From assembly GCA_934699585.1 (NCBI GenBank), contig CAKUWY010000012.1:1-64000 (forward strand): a stretch of 64,000 nucleotides of DNA, given 5' to 3'. Positions 8,880 to 16,504 of this stretch are shown here, piece after piece (the stretch's first letter is position 1; each line of letters opens with the position of its first letter). A model generated the notes under the pieces. That model did no database searches. It saw only the letters and a program-made list of their open reading frames with translations, and was not told where the DNA came from. This DNA is from an uncultured Fibrobacter sp. Its GTDB lineage: Bacteria > Fibrobacterota > Fibrobacteria > Fibrobacterales > Fibrobacteraceae. The translations under genes were made by a program, and so were the position numbers.

Positions 8880-10388
8880 CTAGTCGCTGGGGCCGTTGCT
8901 TGGAGTGTGTATGACCAAAGTGTCGCTACCTACTTCTCCATTGTTGTGAATTGCCAAGACCAGCCGGAAAGCTTTGATATTTTTTTTGTCCTTGATTGCC
9001 GGATTGTATCCGTCATGGAACTCGTAAGTTGCTGCAGCCACCTTGCGAAGTCTCAGATTCTCGATGGTGAGAGTTCCATCATGGGCAAGGGGCGAGTAAA
9101 AAGAGAAAGTAAAGGCGATGCAGGCGTCATCGATTTTTTCGGGGACGGTAAATCGGACGACTCTTCTTCCGTCACCATGGTTTCTATCCAGTGGAGGAAA
9201 GAACAAAAAATCATCCACTAAAGTTGTCCCATTATTGCTTTTGGGCGGTTTTCCGGTGGTGTAACTTCGGAAACCAACGGACATGTGATCTTTCCCGGGA
9301 ACGAAGAGTAGGCTTCTGTCCACATTGCTGGTGGGTAAGGGCATATTGAAGGAGAGCTCGTATTCAATGTCCTTTTCCAAAGTAATGCGACCTCCCTTAA
9401 CACTTGCATCTGCGCAGGCATTGCGCCAATGCAGGTTGCCGTCGTCCCACTTTCCGACGGCGACGAGTTGGTTGAACTTGCGTTTGTCTGCGCTTAGAGT
9501 GTCCTCATCGTCGTTGCTCCAATTTGAATGGAATGGACCCACCTCGCCGCTTGTCAGTTTTCCACCCAGCCTCTGGCTGTTGCCGGACCCATTTATGGTG
9601 TTCGATTCGTTTGCTACAAGGATTGGAAGATACAGGCTGTCGTCGTTTAATTCGCTACTAAGCGTCTTTTTTCTGGGGACGAGCCTAAAGAAATTAGCCG
9701 AAGGATCAGCTATCGTGTCCGTCATATCTAAAGGGAATACACGCAAGTTATTGCTTTTTGCGCGTGGTTCTGCAGGAAGGACTTTGAAAAGCTTAACTCC
9801 TGATGCTATTTCAACTGCGTGGCTCTTGGCGGTCAGTGCATTTTCGCCCTTTGGTCTGCAGATGTTCGTGTTGACAGTGCTTGCGCCGAAAGGCTCGTCG
9901 ATTGTGCGACAGGAACGCTTCAGAACGTCCCCTTCTACGTACCAATGAATTTCTTCTACAGCCTGGAAATGCCCCTGGGCGTCGTAGCGAACGTATCGGA
10001 AAAAAATACTGTCTGTGTGATTCGAATCTCTGGTGGATGCCATCACTCGGAAAGATGAAGAATCCCTATCATCCTCTGTGACGTTATTCGGGTCAAAATA
10101 TACAGAGTCCTTGACTCCTCCAAACTTGTTACCGTAATCGACATTATTTACAACAACGGGGGCGTCCTGCTCCATTGAACTTTTTGCACCCATTTGGGAA
10201 ATGTCCGCCTTGAAGATGGTTGCTACATTCTCTGCGTCTTGGGTAGCACGAAGTTGGTTCTGTGTTCGTACGCGAAACTTGGTTGAATCGGTGAATGCGC
10301 GTCCGGCGATGATGACGATAACGCCAAGAAGACCCATGTAAACCACAAGTTCCATAAGGGTGAAACCGGCTTTTTTTCGTCTGATCAT
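8880..10388 (-). CDS. PilW-like minor pilin (operon A)
   Basis: 502 residues. The N-terminus KKAGFTLMELVVYMGLLG is a class III signal and hydrophobic helix: prepilin peptidase should cut after the Gly, leaving Phe1 and Glu5. The rest is a large pseudopilin-type globular domain. The start at 10388 (ATGATCAGA) overlaps the stop of the PilV-like gene (ATGA), which argues for translational coupling and against the longer open frame upstream. Its paralogue is 18952-20472 in operon B, with conserved blocks such as STKFRVRTQN and FTFSFYSPLA. It probably joins the minor-pilin complex that primes pilus assembly. Confidence 0.8.
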   Translation of the reverse strand: MIRRKKAGFTLMELVVYMGLLGVIVIIAGRAFTDSTKFRVRTQNQLRATQDAENVATIFKADISQMGAKSSMEQDAPVVVNNVDYGNKFGGVKDSVYFDPNNVTEDDRDSSSFRVMASTRDSNHTDSIFFRYVRYDAQGHFQAVEEIHWYVEGDVLKRSCRTIDEPFGASTVNTNICRPKGENALTAKSHAVEIASGVKLFKVLPAEPRAKSNNLRVFPLDMTDTIADPSANFFRLVPRKKTLSSELNDDSLYLPILVANESNTINGSGNSQRLGGKLTSGEVGPFHSNWSNDDEDTLSADKRKFNQLVAVGKWDDGNLHWRNACADASVKGGRITLEKDIEYELSFNMPLPTSNVDRSLLFVPGKDHMSVGFRSYTTGKPPKSNNGTTLVDDFLFFPPLDRNHGDGRRVVRFTVPEKIDDACIAFTFSFYSPLAHDGTLTIENLRLRKVAAATYEFHDGYNPAIKDKKNIKAFRLVLAIHNNGEVGSDTLVIHTPSNGPSD

Positions 10389-10948
10389 CTGATTACCCCC
10401 GTGATGTTTATAGAATGGATTGGCTTGGGGCCGAGAGGCCACTCAGAGCCAATTGGCCAGCTGACCTTCACGTTGATGCGTTTTGCATAGACATGGGAAA
10501 GTGGATCTGCGCCTAGCACGACGGGGTCATTCTTTATCCATGATGAGGTTTCTGCCTGATAGAAACTGTCGAGTTCCACCCATAACGAGCAGAGGTACCT
10601 GACTTTCATGTCCGGTCCGATACCCGGGCGATCCCAGGTTCGTGTCACCTGAGTCACTAAAGGTTTTATGTTGCCTTCGTTATCCTTGGGAAGAACCTCG
10701 TCCTTAAAGTTCGCCAGTCCTAGAGCACCCAAGCTGTCGAGAATGCCCTGTGCGACTTCCGTAGCTCCATCGCGACCCCGGATGCGCAATAAGGACTCAT
10801 GATTGCTCTTTTGCAAGTTGGACAAAGCTGTATAAAGAATGCCGAGGACCAGAGCGGCCACAACAACTTCCATGATTCCGATGCCTCGCTTGCTGCGGAG
10901 AAACGAGTGCTGGCAATGGTATAAGGCAGAAGATTCCTGTTTGCGCAT
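10385..10948 (-). CDS. PilV-like minor pilin (operon A)
   Basis: 187 residues. RGIGIMEVVVAALVLGILY is a prepilin segment with Glu at position 5 after the conserved Gly, followed by an amphipathic helix (SNLQKSNHESLLRIRGRDGA) that is nearly identical in the operon B paralogue. Start chosen at 10948, seven bases after AGGGAG, which itself overlaps the upstream TAG; the same arrangement occurs in operon B. The closest functional class is PilV/PilI pseudopilins of type IV pilus or type II secretion tips. Secreted via the membrane. Confidence 0.78.
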   Translation of the reverse strand: MRKQESSALYHCQHSFLRSKRGIGIMEVVVAALVLGILYTALSNLQKSNHESLLRIRGRDGATEVAQGILDSLGALGLANFKDEVLPKDNEGNIKPLVTQVTRTWDRPGIGPDMKVRYLCSLWVELDSFYQAETSSWIKNDPVVLGADPLSHVYAKRINVKVSWPIGSEWPLGPKPIHSINITGVIR

Positions 10949-10958
10949 TGCTGACTCC

Positions 10959-11516
10959 CTATATTCCTGACCAGTCGGTATCGTCAAACTTCATCAATGG
11001 AGTAAAACGATTGTTTTCCTTCACCTTGGCGGCAGCACCATACCGTCCCTGCCCCCCATACTGCATGGCGAAAAATCCCTGAACCGGAGCCGCCGAGAGT
11101 CCCCGTCTGGGGGTGAACTCCGCTCCGTCTGTCGCAAAGTTCACAAGTCCCAATGTGGCAGAAGGGGTTACCTCGCTGCTCTGAAGGATCCTGTTGGGAC
11201 TTTCGAGCATGAGGCCATCGATTCGAACGGCGTTGTTGAGTCCGACATTGGTCACCTCGGAACACTTCCCTTTGTATGTTCCCAGGTTTTGGGCGTCTTC
11301 ACGCACCACACACAAAGATGAGTTTAGCCGCCTTGCTTCGTTAGCCGTGCGTTCCATAAAAGCGGTTACATTGAAGGCTGCATCCTTGATGCGAGCGTTG
11401 GCGACTGCACTCTGCAGTCCGGCAACCCCAATGCCTGCAAGGATGCCCATAATAGTGATTACCGCCAACACTTCTGCTAGCGTAACACCAGCTTTATGTT
11501 TCTGATTCACAATCAT
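10959..11516 (-). CDS. FimT/GspH-like minor pilin (operon A, first gene)
   Basis: 185 residues from ATG 11516. KAGVTLAEVLAVITIMGILA is a prepilin segment with Glu5; SAVANARIKDAAF and the C-terminal GFFAMQYGG pattern match FimT/GspH minor pilins. The upstream frame stays open to 11732 but reads through the promoter region, so 11516 is preferred although its ribosome binding site is weak. The copy B gene (17785-18366) starts equivalently with a slightly longer leader. It begins the operon and sits 11 bases before the PilV-like start. Confidence 0.75.
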   Translation of the reverse strand: MIVNQKHKAGVTLAEVLAVITIMGILAGIGVAGLQSAVANARIKDAAFNVTAFMERTANEARRLNSSLCVVREDAQNLGTYKGKCSEVTNVGLNNAVRIDGLMLESPNRILQSSEVTPSATLGLVNFATDGAEFTPRRGLSAAPVQGFFAMQYGGQGRYGAAAKVKENNRFTPLMKFDDTDWSGI

Positions 11517-11609
11517 ACACTGCAGCCCACCCAAAAGTTCGTCTTTCCCCTTGTAATGCACAAGGTTATCTATACGGACAAACGCGGGACGCGCGGTCTC
11601 GCATTCCGT

Positions 11610-11640
11610 CTTTCTAAAATAGCTTGTATGTATTTTCCCT
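11610..11640 (-). promoter_or_regulatory. Candidate promoter of operon A
   Basis: On the minus strand AAGCTATTTTAGAAAGACGG (11-base core at 11615-11625) matches AAGCTATTTTA at 17697-17707 upstream of operon B, in the same position relative to the first pilin gene. TATTTT fits a -10 box. No clear -35 is visible. Confidence 0.5.
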
Positions 11641-11666
11641 TTAGAATAAAGGAATCGGCACGTTGT

Positions 11667-11850
11667 GTGCATTATTTGGGCACAGTTTTTGCGCCCGGAG
11701 CAGGCCCAAAGCCAGCCCGAAATCATCCCCAAAGCCGACTTCCGCGTTTATCCGCATTTGGGCACAGTTTTTGCGCAAGGAACCAGCTAAAATGCCTGCG
11801 TCTGAGCCTACCCGCGTTTATCCGCATTTGGCTCGATTTTTGCGTCCGGA
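11667..11850. repeat. Three direct repeats with recombination-site-like cores
   Basis: Three related units (11674-11700, 11742-11780, 11812-11850) share gcatttgg and tttttgcg. Two have short inverted arms around a 7-base spacer: GGGCAC-AGTTTTT-GCGCCC (11678-11696) and GGGCAC-AGTTTTT-GCGCAA (11760-11778). The third reads GGCTC-GATTTTT-GCGTCC (11830-11847). They lie directly downstream of the tyrosine recombinase. A fourth site with the same spacer is at 17571-17593. They could be core sites or attachment remnants; this is inferred from form and position only. Confidence 0.45.
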
Positions 11851-11903
11851 GCTAATCGAAGCTAACCTGCGCCAGGTCCGCGCCCGCCCCAAAATGTCGC
11901 TGT

Positions 11904-12890
11904 TTAAACCCTCTCCACCCACTCCCGCATATCGGTGGGCACAATGTGGGTATAAACGTCCAGCGTCATGGCGCTGGAACTGTGCCGCAACAGCCGCATG
12001 GCCACCGCCACCGGACACCCGCTGGCCGCGAGATTCGTCGCGAAACTGTGACGGAACTTGTGGTTCGACGCCCAGCCTTCAATCTTCAGCCGCGCGCAGA
12101 CCTTCTTGATTTCACGGATGGACTTCTGCTTGTCGATTTTCAGCCCGTCCCCCAGGCTCCCGAACCGCTCCAGTTCCCGCCGGAGCCGCCCATTTATGGG
12201 CAGCACCGCGAACTTGTCGCCCTTTCCCACAACCTGGAAGCGGTCCCCCAGAATGTCGGCCTGCCTAAGCCCCGCCGCCTCGTGGACCCGAAGCCCCGCA
12301 TAGGCCATCAGCGCCCACAGCATCCGCATCTCGGCCGTAGGCGCCGCCTCCACGATGCGCTCCACCTCATCGACGCTCCAGGCGTCCCTTTCCACCTTCG
12401 CCACCCGCCGAAAATCCACGAACTTGAAAGGCTGGGCCCGCTCCACCCGATTTTCCCGGTAAACCCAGCTCAAAAAGCACCCGCACACGCGACACTTGTG
12501 CCGCGCCGACTTCCCCCGGAGCGACGCATAATACTTCCGCGCGAGCCTCTCGTCCACAGAAAGCAGATCATGGACCCGCTGGGCCTTGCACCATCCCGAA
12601 AAATGCTCCAGAATACGGCGGTACTGCTCCACGCTGCCCAATTTCAGGCCCGGACGCTCCAGAAACTCCCGCACGGCACCCTCCATGGGCACCCCCTCCA
12701 GCACCTCCCCGGGCATGGCGAAACGCAACACCAGAAGCCTCTGCAGGCACTCCTCCGCCACCCTCTTGCAAGTGGTCCCCAGCGACCTGTACGAAATCAC
12801 GCCGCCCGAATTTTCCCGGAGGTACCAGGTCTTTATCCCGCGACTCTTGTGCCGCTGTACCACCGACAAACGTTTCCATTCCATAAACAC
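11904..12890 (-). CDS. Tyrosine recombinase (XerC/D- and phage-integrase-like)
   Basis: 328 residues. An N-terminal SAM-like DNA-binding part (about 65-150) precedes a catalytic domain with all the expected residues: Arg in YAGLRVHEAAGL, Lys in VGKGDKFAVLP, HKFRHS (His-x-x-Arg), the later His in LLRHSS, and the Tyr nucleophile in DVYTHI. It should cut and rejoin DNA at paired core sites. The gene is more GC-rich than its neighbour at 13711 and stands alone, with a strong terminator against leftward readthrough at 13008-13036. Repeats resembling core sites begin about 55 bases past its stop. Start at 12890 (MFMEWKR) or 12884; AGGAGGTGTTT lies just upstream. Confidence 0.88.
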   Translation of the reverse strand: MFMEWKRLSVVQRHKSRGIKTWYLRENSGGVISYRSLGTTCKRVAEECLQRLLVLRFAMPGEVLEGVPMEGAVREFLERPGLKLGSVEQYRRILEHFSGWCKAQRVHDLLSVDERLARKYYASLRGKSARHKCRVCGCFLSWVYRENRVERAQPFKFVDFRRVAKVERDAWSVDEVERIVEAAPTAEMRMLWALMAYAGLRVHEAAGLRQADILGDRFQVVGKGDKFAVLPINGRLRRELERFGSLGDGLKIDKQKSIREIKKVCARLKIEGWASNHKFRHSFATNLAASGCPVAVAMRLLRHSSSAMTLDVYTHIVPTDMREWVERV

Positions 12891-13007
12891 CTCCTAAAAA
12901 GGAAGATGAAATCTATGCAAAGCTCCCACGGATGGGGTGTGCACGGATTGTCACACCGACTGCAAACATCCCCGTTTTTCGCCAAAAGGAGCGACTCTTT
13001 CCTACCT

Positions 13008-13036
13008 AAAAAAAGGGGGGAATGCCTTCCCCCTGA
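13008..13036 (-). terminator. Strong intrinsic terminator, minus strand
   Basis: Minus strand: CAGGGGGAA-ggca-TTCCCCCC followed by seven T. It would stop leftward transcription before the recombinase gene, so that gene probably has its own promoter between here and 12890. Confidence 0.75.
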
Positions 13037-13167
13037 TTGCAGCCACGGCGTCATGGCGGGCCACGACCCGCCATCTAGCCGTGTCTTTCATCACCCCCTT
13101 CTCCTAGGGGGTTGTCATCCCGGCCTAGTGCCGGGACCCCCTAACACCCCCGATTTCTCCCGACAGA

Positions 13168-13414
13168 CCTATAAAACCAGGTTTTTGAGGCGATTTATAT
13201 GTCTCCAAGAAGGCGGTGCGTTCGACATGTACCTATAAAACTGGGAAAAAATGTCTTCTTATATGCCCTTTTTCCATACAAACTAACAGAATTTCGCCAA
13301 AACAGACCGTTTTTCGGCCCTTTTTCTGAGCATGATGCCTCAAAAAGGCCTCTCCGAGGCATTTTTTTGATTTCAGGGGCATATAAAAGTGGCAAAACGC
13401 GCCGTTTTATAGGC
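13168..13414. repeat. Inverted and direct cctataaaac repeats
   Basis: Two direct copies (13168-13205 and 13232-13270: cctataaaac ... atatg) and one inverted copy (13377-13414) enclose about 100 bases containing a bidirectional terminator-like hairpin. Paired, the second and third copies would form a stem of roughly 40 bp. This might be a miniature mobile element or a small RNA; no protein is encoded. Confidence 0.45.
13335..13369. terminator. Bidirectional terminator-like hairpin
   Basis: ATGCCTC ... GAGGCAT followed by a T run on the plus strand; the inner stem GCCTC-gga-GAGGC followed by cttttt works on the minus strand. No annotated gene ends here, so an untranslated transcript may exist. 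Confidence 0.5.
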
Positions 13415-13646
13415 CCAATTCCCAAAATCACATGCCCAATTCTCAAAAATCAACATTTGCAAGCGCTCACACCTATGTCCCGGGGTCATCCTCGCCCCGG
13501 AACGCGGTCCGGGGTAAACTCCGGCGAGGATCCGCTATCATCTGTAAAATCCACACCGTAAATTTTACAAACCTTTTACATTGCAAGCATTGCCAAAGTC
13601 CATAACTATTCTATTTTCTTTCCCGAGCGTTCAAAACACCTCCGAA

Positions 13647-13671
13647 ACACCCCCAAAAGGGTGTTTTTTTT
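13647..13671 (+). terminator. Intrinsic terminator upstream of the ATPase-peptidase gene
   Basis: ACACCC-ccaaaa-GGGTGT followed by a T run, 40 bases before the start at 13711. It either ends an upstream transcript or attenuates the downstream gene. Confidence 0.65.
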
Positions 13672-13710
13672 GCTTTGGGCACACTCTGCCCGCATCTTAC
13701 CGGAGGAAAC

Positions 13711-15237
13711 ATGAAAAAGACCATTCCGCTTAACATCGTTTTTACATATCCAGTTCACTGGAAAACTTTTGAAATTCTTCGCGATTTTGTTCAAAATTTC
13801 TACGACTCTGTACCATGCAATGAATGGTACCATCGTTTTCAGTATGAGTACTGTAACGATTCTCTTTCCATGTGGGTCGATAATCAATCTTTTAGTTATG
13901 AATGGCTCTTACATATTGGTGCATCCACAAAGACCAATTCATCAAAGTCACATGCTGGTTATTTTGGGGAAGGATTTAAAATAGCATCATTATGTGCATA
14001 TCGTGACAAAAAGTGGAAGATAAGGATGTCTTCTTCAAACTGGCGCCTCGATGTCGTTAACGTTGATAAAAAGATAGACAATCAGTCTGTAAAAATGCTT
14101 GCTTATGATGTAACTATTGGAAAGAAAACTGAAAAAACAAAACTTCTATTAGAGGGTGTTTCTGAATATGATTTTAAACTTTTCAAAAATGTATTAAAGA
14201 GCTTTTATTTTCCCGAAAACATTCTTTTAGGTAAACCCATATGGGCGGGGAAAAATGAGGCGGTTTATACAAGAAGTAGTTCCGAGTACGCAGAAGATTT
14301 ACCCTATAATGACTGTTACGGAAGAAAAGGAATCGTCTTTTGCGGATATCAAGTTCGCGGTTCAATTCCTTTTAATTTGGTTGTTTGTGATCATACATTT
14401 AGCCAGTCTGATAGAGAGAGAAAGACTCTCTTCCGAATGGATGTCGTTGACGTCCTTAAAAAAGTCGCTAATCGACTGCCTCCAAAGGCGGCTGCAGAAG
14501 TCTTGGAAAAAATGCGGCGGCATTGGCTATCCTATATGAAAGGAGAATACGACTTTTACAGTTGGTATCCGGTTATCAGAAATCTTGTTCAAAGAATGAC
14601 CTTGTCTCATACGGTTGTTGAAGATTTTCGTAACAAATATCCGAACCTGCTAACCATTTCAAAGACGAAAACTATTCAAGAAAGGAATACTCGTGCCCAA
14701 GCAAAAACCTGGTTAGACTCGTCTCCCCAAAGGTATGTTTTGGTAAATGACTGTTTTCTCCTTCTAGGCTATCATTCTCTTGAACAAGAGTGCGAAAGTA
14801 TGGGCGGCTTGGTGAACGATGATTATGTTCATAAAGAATTACAGCACAAGTGTTTCGAAATTCTGGAGGATATGTGCAAAAAAATCTATGACAAATTTTT
14901 TATTATGGAAAAATTCCCCAAAAGAAGGATTATTGTAAATCCAAGAGCGTCATATCACGGTATGGCGCAAATTCAAAAGAGATACACGAGCGCAAGAAAT
15001 AATGAAGGCCTGCCAATTCGTAATATGGTTCAATGTATCTTTCTCAAAGAGTGCATTTTCAAAAGAGAACACTTTTACGATGCCGTATCAACCTATGTTC
15101 ATGAACTTTGTCATATGTTTGGGGGAGATTGTTCAGAAAACTTTAGCCGAGGACTAACCAAGTCAATGGAGATACTGTTAAGCGAAATTGCGGTTGTTGA
15201 GAACGCGCATGCTAAATGGATGGATTTGTTTAAATAA
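13711..15237 (+). CDS. GHKL/Hsp90-like ATPase fused to an HExxH zinc metallopeptidase
   Basis: 508 residues; start at 13711 after GGAGG with a 5-base gap. Residues about 20-110 look like a GHKL ATPase: ILRDFVQNFYDS (N-box-like), then IGASTK followed by GYFGEGFKIA (about 69-93), the glycine lid motif of Hsp90/MutL-type folds. The middle (about 120-330) is unassigned. Near the C-terminus YVHELCHMFGGD gives the HExxH zinc motif (His464, Glu465, His468), with acidic residues downstream as possible third ligands. This reads as an ATP-dependent switch controlling a peptidase. The gene is clearly richer in A/T than its neighbours, suggesting transfer, and lies in an island with a recombinase and rpn genes, a setting typical of conflict or phage-defence systems. 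I know no named family with this combination; the function is inferred. Confidence 0.65.
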   Translation: MKKTIPLNIVFTYPVHWKTFEILRDFVQNFYDSVPCNEWYHRFQYEYCNDSLSMWVDNQSFSYEWLLHIGASTKTNSSKSHAGYFGEGFKIASLCAYRDKKWKIRMSSSNWRLDVVNVDKKIDNQSVKMLAYDVTIGKKTEKTKLLLEGVSEYDFKLFKNVLKSFYFPENILLGKPIWAGKNEAVYTRSSSEYAEDLPYNDCYGRKGIVFCGYQVRGSIPFNLVVCDHTFSQSDRERKTLFRMDVVDVLKKVANRLPPKAAAEVLEKMRRHWLSYMKGEYDFYSWYPVIRNLVQRMTLSHTVVEDFRNKYPNLLTISKTKTIQERNTRAQAKTWLDSSPQRYVLVNDCFLLLGYHSLEQECESMGGLVNDDYVHKELQHKCFEILEDMCKKIYDKFFIMEKFPKRRIIVNPRASYHGMAQIQKRYTSARNNEGLPIRNMVQCIFLKECIFKREHFYDAVSTYVHELCHMFGGDCSENFSRGLTKSMEILLSEIAVVENAHAKWMDLFK

Positions 15238-15268
15238 AGCCCCCGAAGAAACCCTTACCGGGGGCATG
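15236..15268. terminator. Bidirectional terminator between convergent genes
   Basis: GCCCCCG (15239-15245) pairs with CGGGGGC (15259-15265). It separates the convergent ATPase-peptidase and rpn genes and can serve both. Confidence 0.65.
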
Positions 15269-15279
15269 TTGGAGATTGG

Positions 15280-16074
15280 TTACAGTTTTCCCAAATCCCT
15301 GAGCATCTTCTCGTACTTCTTGGCGAGTTGCTCCGCCTCGTCGGCGCGGGCCTTTTCTGAATCGGCCAACTTTTGAATCTCGTCTGCACGCTGGCGTTCC
15401 TGGTCAACGGCGATGTCTATTTCTTCTTGCCAAGTCATGTAGCGTATCCTCGTATTGTTATCGGTTTGATACCATTTCACCAGCTTATCAATGTCCTCGG
15501 TTTCCGGGGAGATTGGCTTGCTGGTGGCGAAGTACTCCAAGTATTCCCTAACGGCTTTCTCGGCGACTTCGCGGTATTTCTTGAATATATAAAAATTTTT
15601 GAAGCATTGGTCACCCATCTCAATTTTGGGGTCGTCTGTTTCCAGATTTTTGAATCTGTAAACAGCGCGGCCTTGCTTGAAAATGTCGTCGGGACAGATG
15701 AAGATGATGTAGAGTTCCTTCAGGTTACGGTACTTTTCGCCCTTGCTTAGGGCTTCGCTGTCGCGCATGGCCTGGTAGAAACGTGCCCGCTTAGGGATTT
15801 CCTTGGTGTCCTCCATCTGCATTTCAATGTCAAAACAACGGAGGGATTCACCACCGGGTCCTGTCTCTTTCACGAAGACGTCGAAGCGGACACCCTTGCT
15901 GACTGGGCTTACTTCGACGGTCTTTTCCGGCTCGGGTTCCTTGAGTTCGTGAATCTTGATTCCGAGAACCGCTTCCAGAAAGGGCTTGGCGATTTCCTTG
16001 TGGCTGAATACCATGGCGAACATGAACCTGTTGGTGATGGTGAGTTGATCAAAGGGTGTGCATTTGTTTTCCAT
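15280..16074 (-). CDS. Rpn-family PD-(D/E)XK nuclease / putative transposase
   Basis: 264 residues from ATG 16074 (MENKCTPFD). The family start ITNRFMFAMVFSHKEIAKPFL is followed by the nuclease core: Asp in VRFDVFVKE and the E-x-Q signature in FDIEMQMED. ARFYQAMRD is the usual following helix. The C-terminus (after about 215) is a charged coiled coil of ADE/EKARADE units. Rpn proteins are DNA nucleases that promote recA-independent recombination in E. coli. The longer open frame upstream runs through the leader and repeats and is rejected. The conserved leader lies immediately upstream. Confidence 0.82.
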   Translation of the reverse strand: MENKCTPFDQLTITNRFMFAMVFSHKEIAKPFLEAVLGIKIHELKEPEPEKTVEVSPVSKGVRFDVFVKETGPGGESLRCFDIEMQMEDTKEIPKRARFYQAMRDSEALSKGEKYRNLKELYIIFICPDDIFKQGRAVYRFKNLETDDPKIEMGDQCFKNFYIFKKYREVAEKAVREYLEYFATSKPISPETEDIDKLVKWYQTDNNTRIRYMTWQEEIDIAVDQERQRADEIQKLADSEKARADEAEQLAKKYEKMLRDLGKL

Positions 16075-16080
16075 TTGCCG

Positions 16081-16178
16081 TCTTTTCCGGGAACGCGCCC
16101 GTATCGCAGACGGGGAAGGGCCTCGTCTATGTATAAGACGCTTTTTTGAGGCGAAATATGCCTGAAAAATTTGTTTAC
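16081..16178 (-). promoter_or_regulatory. Conserved rpn leader, copy 2
   Basis: Minus strand: gtaaacaaatttttcaggca, then aaaaaagcgtcttatacata with two small stem-loops, ending in cgggcgcgttcccg just before the start codon. Nearly identical to 191-283, over almost 100 bases, and to 17461-17524 over its downstream 64 bases. Confidence 0.55.
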
Positions 16179-16189
16179 GTGCGGATTTT

Positions 16190-16445
16190 ACAGATGATAG
16201 CGGATCCTCGCCTGCGCGAGGATGACGAAGGGAGAGGGTGATGGTAGGGATAGGAGGTGCCCGGTCAAGCCGGGCATGACAGCGGGAGGGGCGCGGGGGT
16301 GACAAAGAGAGGGCTAGGATGACGAGGAAGGCTTTCGTCATGTTCGCGTAGGCGAACATCCGCTGGAAGGATGTACACAGATCCTCGCCTCCGCGAGGAT
16401 GACGAAGAGAGGGCGGGGGTGACAATGGAGGGGCGCGGGAGGGCG
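16190..16445. repeat. Cluster of dispersed palindromic repeats
   Basis: At least four palindromes of the gcgaggatgacg family (about 16201-16229, 16258-16281, 16340-16372, 16380-16404) separated by gggaggg-rich spacers. No gene is seen. Confidence 0.7.
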
Positions 16446-16449
16446 GCGG

Positions 16450-16482
16450 ACAAAAAAGCCCGCTCAAAATGAACGGACTGCT
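16450..16482 (-). terminator. Probable terminator of the rpn gene at 16505
   Basis: Minus strand: AAAGCC ... GGGCTTTTTTG with a long loop, starting about 20 bases after the stop codon. The stem is short, so the call is modest. Confidence 0.4.
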
Positions 16483-16504
16483 TAGGCTTTTACTGTTGCG
16501 CGGG

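Larger units (their letters stand above)
12891..13710. repeat. Gene-free 820-bp region rich in terminators and inverted repeats
   Basis: No convincing protein gene. It holds a minus-strand terminator (13008-13036), a palindromic repeat gtcatcccggcctagtgccgggac (about 13107-13131), a set of cctataaaac-containing repeats (13168-13414), a bidirectional hairpin (13335-13369), further dispersed repeats (about 13478-13535) and a plus-strand terminator (13647-13671). Confidence 0.6.

Noticed and set aside
11517..11732. Upstream extension of the FimT-like gene of operon A to 11732
   Set aside because: It would bury the prepilin signal about 80 residues in and run through the promoter block shared with operon B.
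11667..11850. An integron-type attC array next to the recombinase
   Set aside because: The three units lack the long imperfect palindromes of attC and have no gene cassettes between them; the recombinase shows no integron-specific insertion.
11946..13238. A plus-strand open frame of 430 codons opposite the recombinase
   Set aside because: It mirrors the recombinase gene, which has all catalytic residues. The frame is Pro/His/Arg-rich, as expected of the antisense of GC-rich coding DNA, and continues into repeats.
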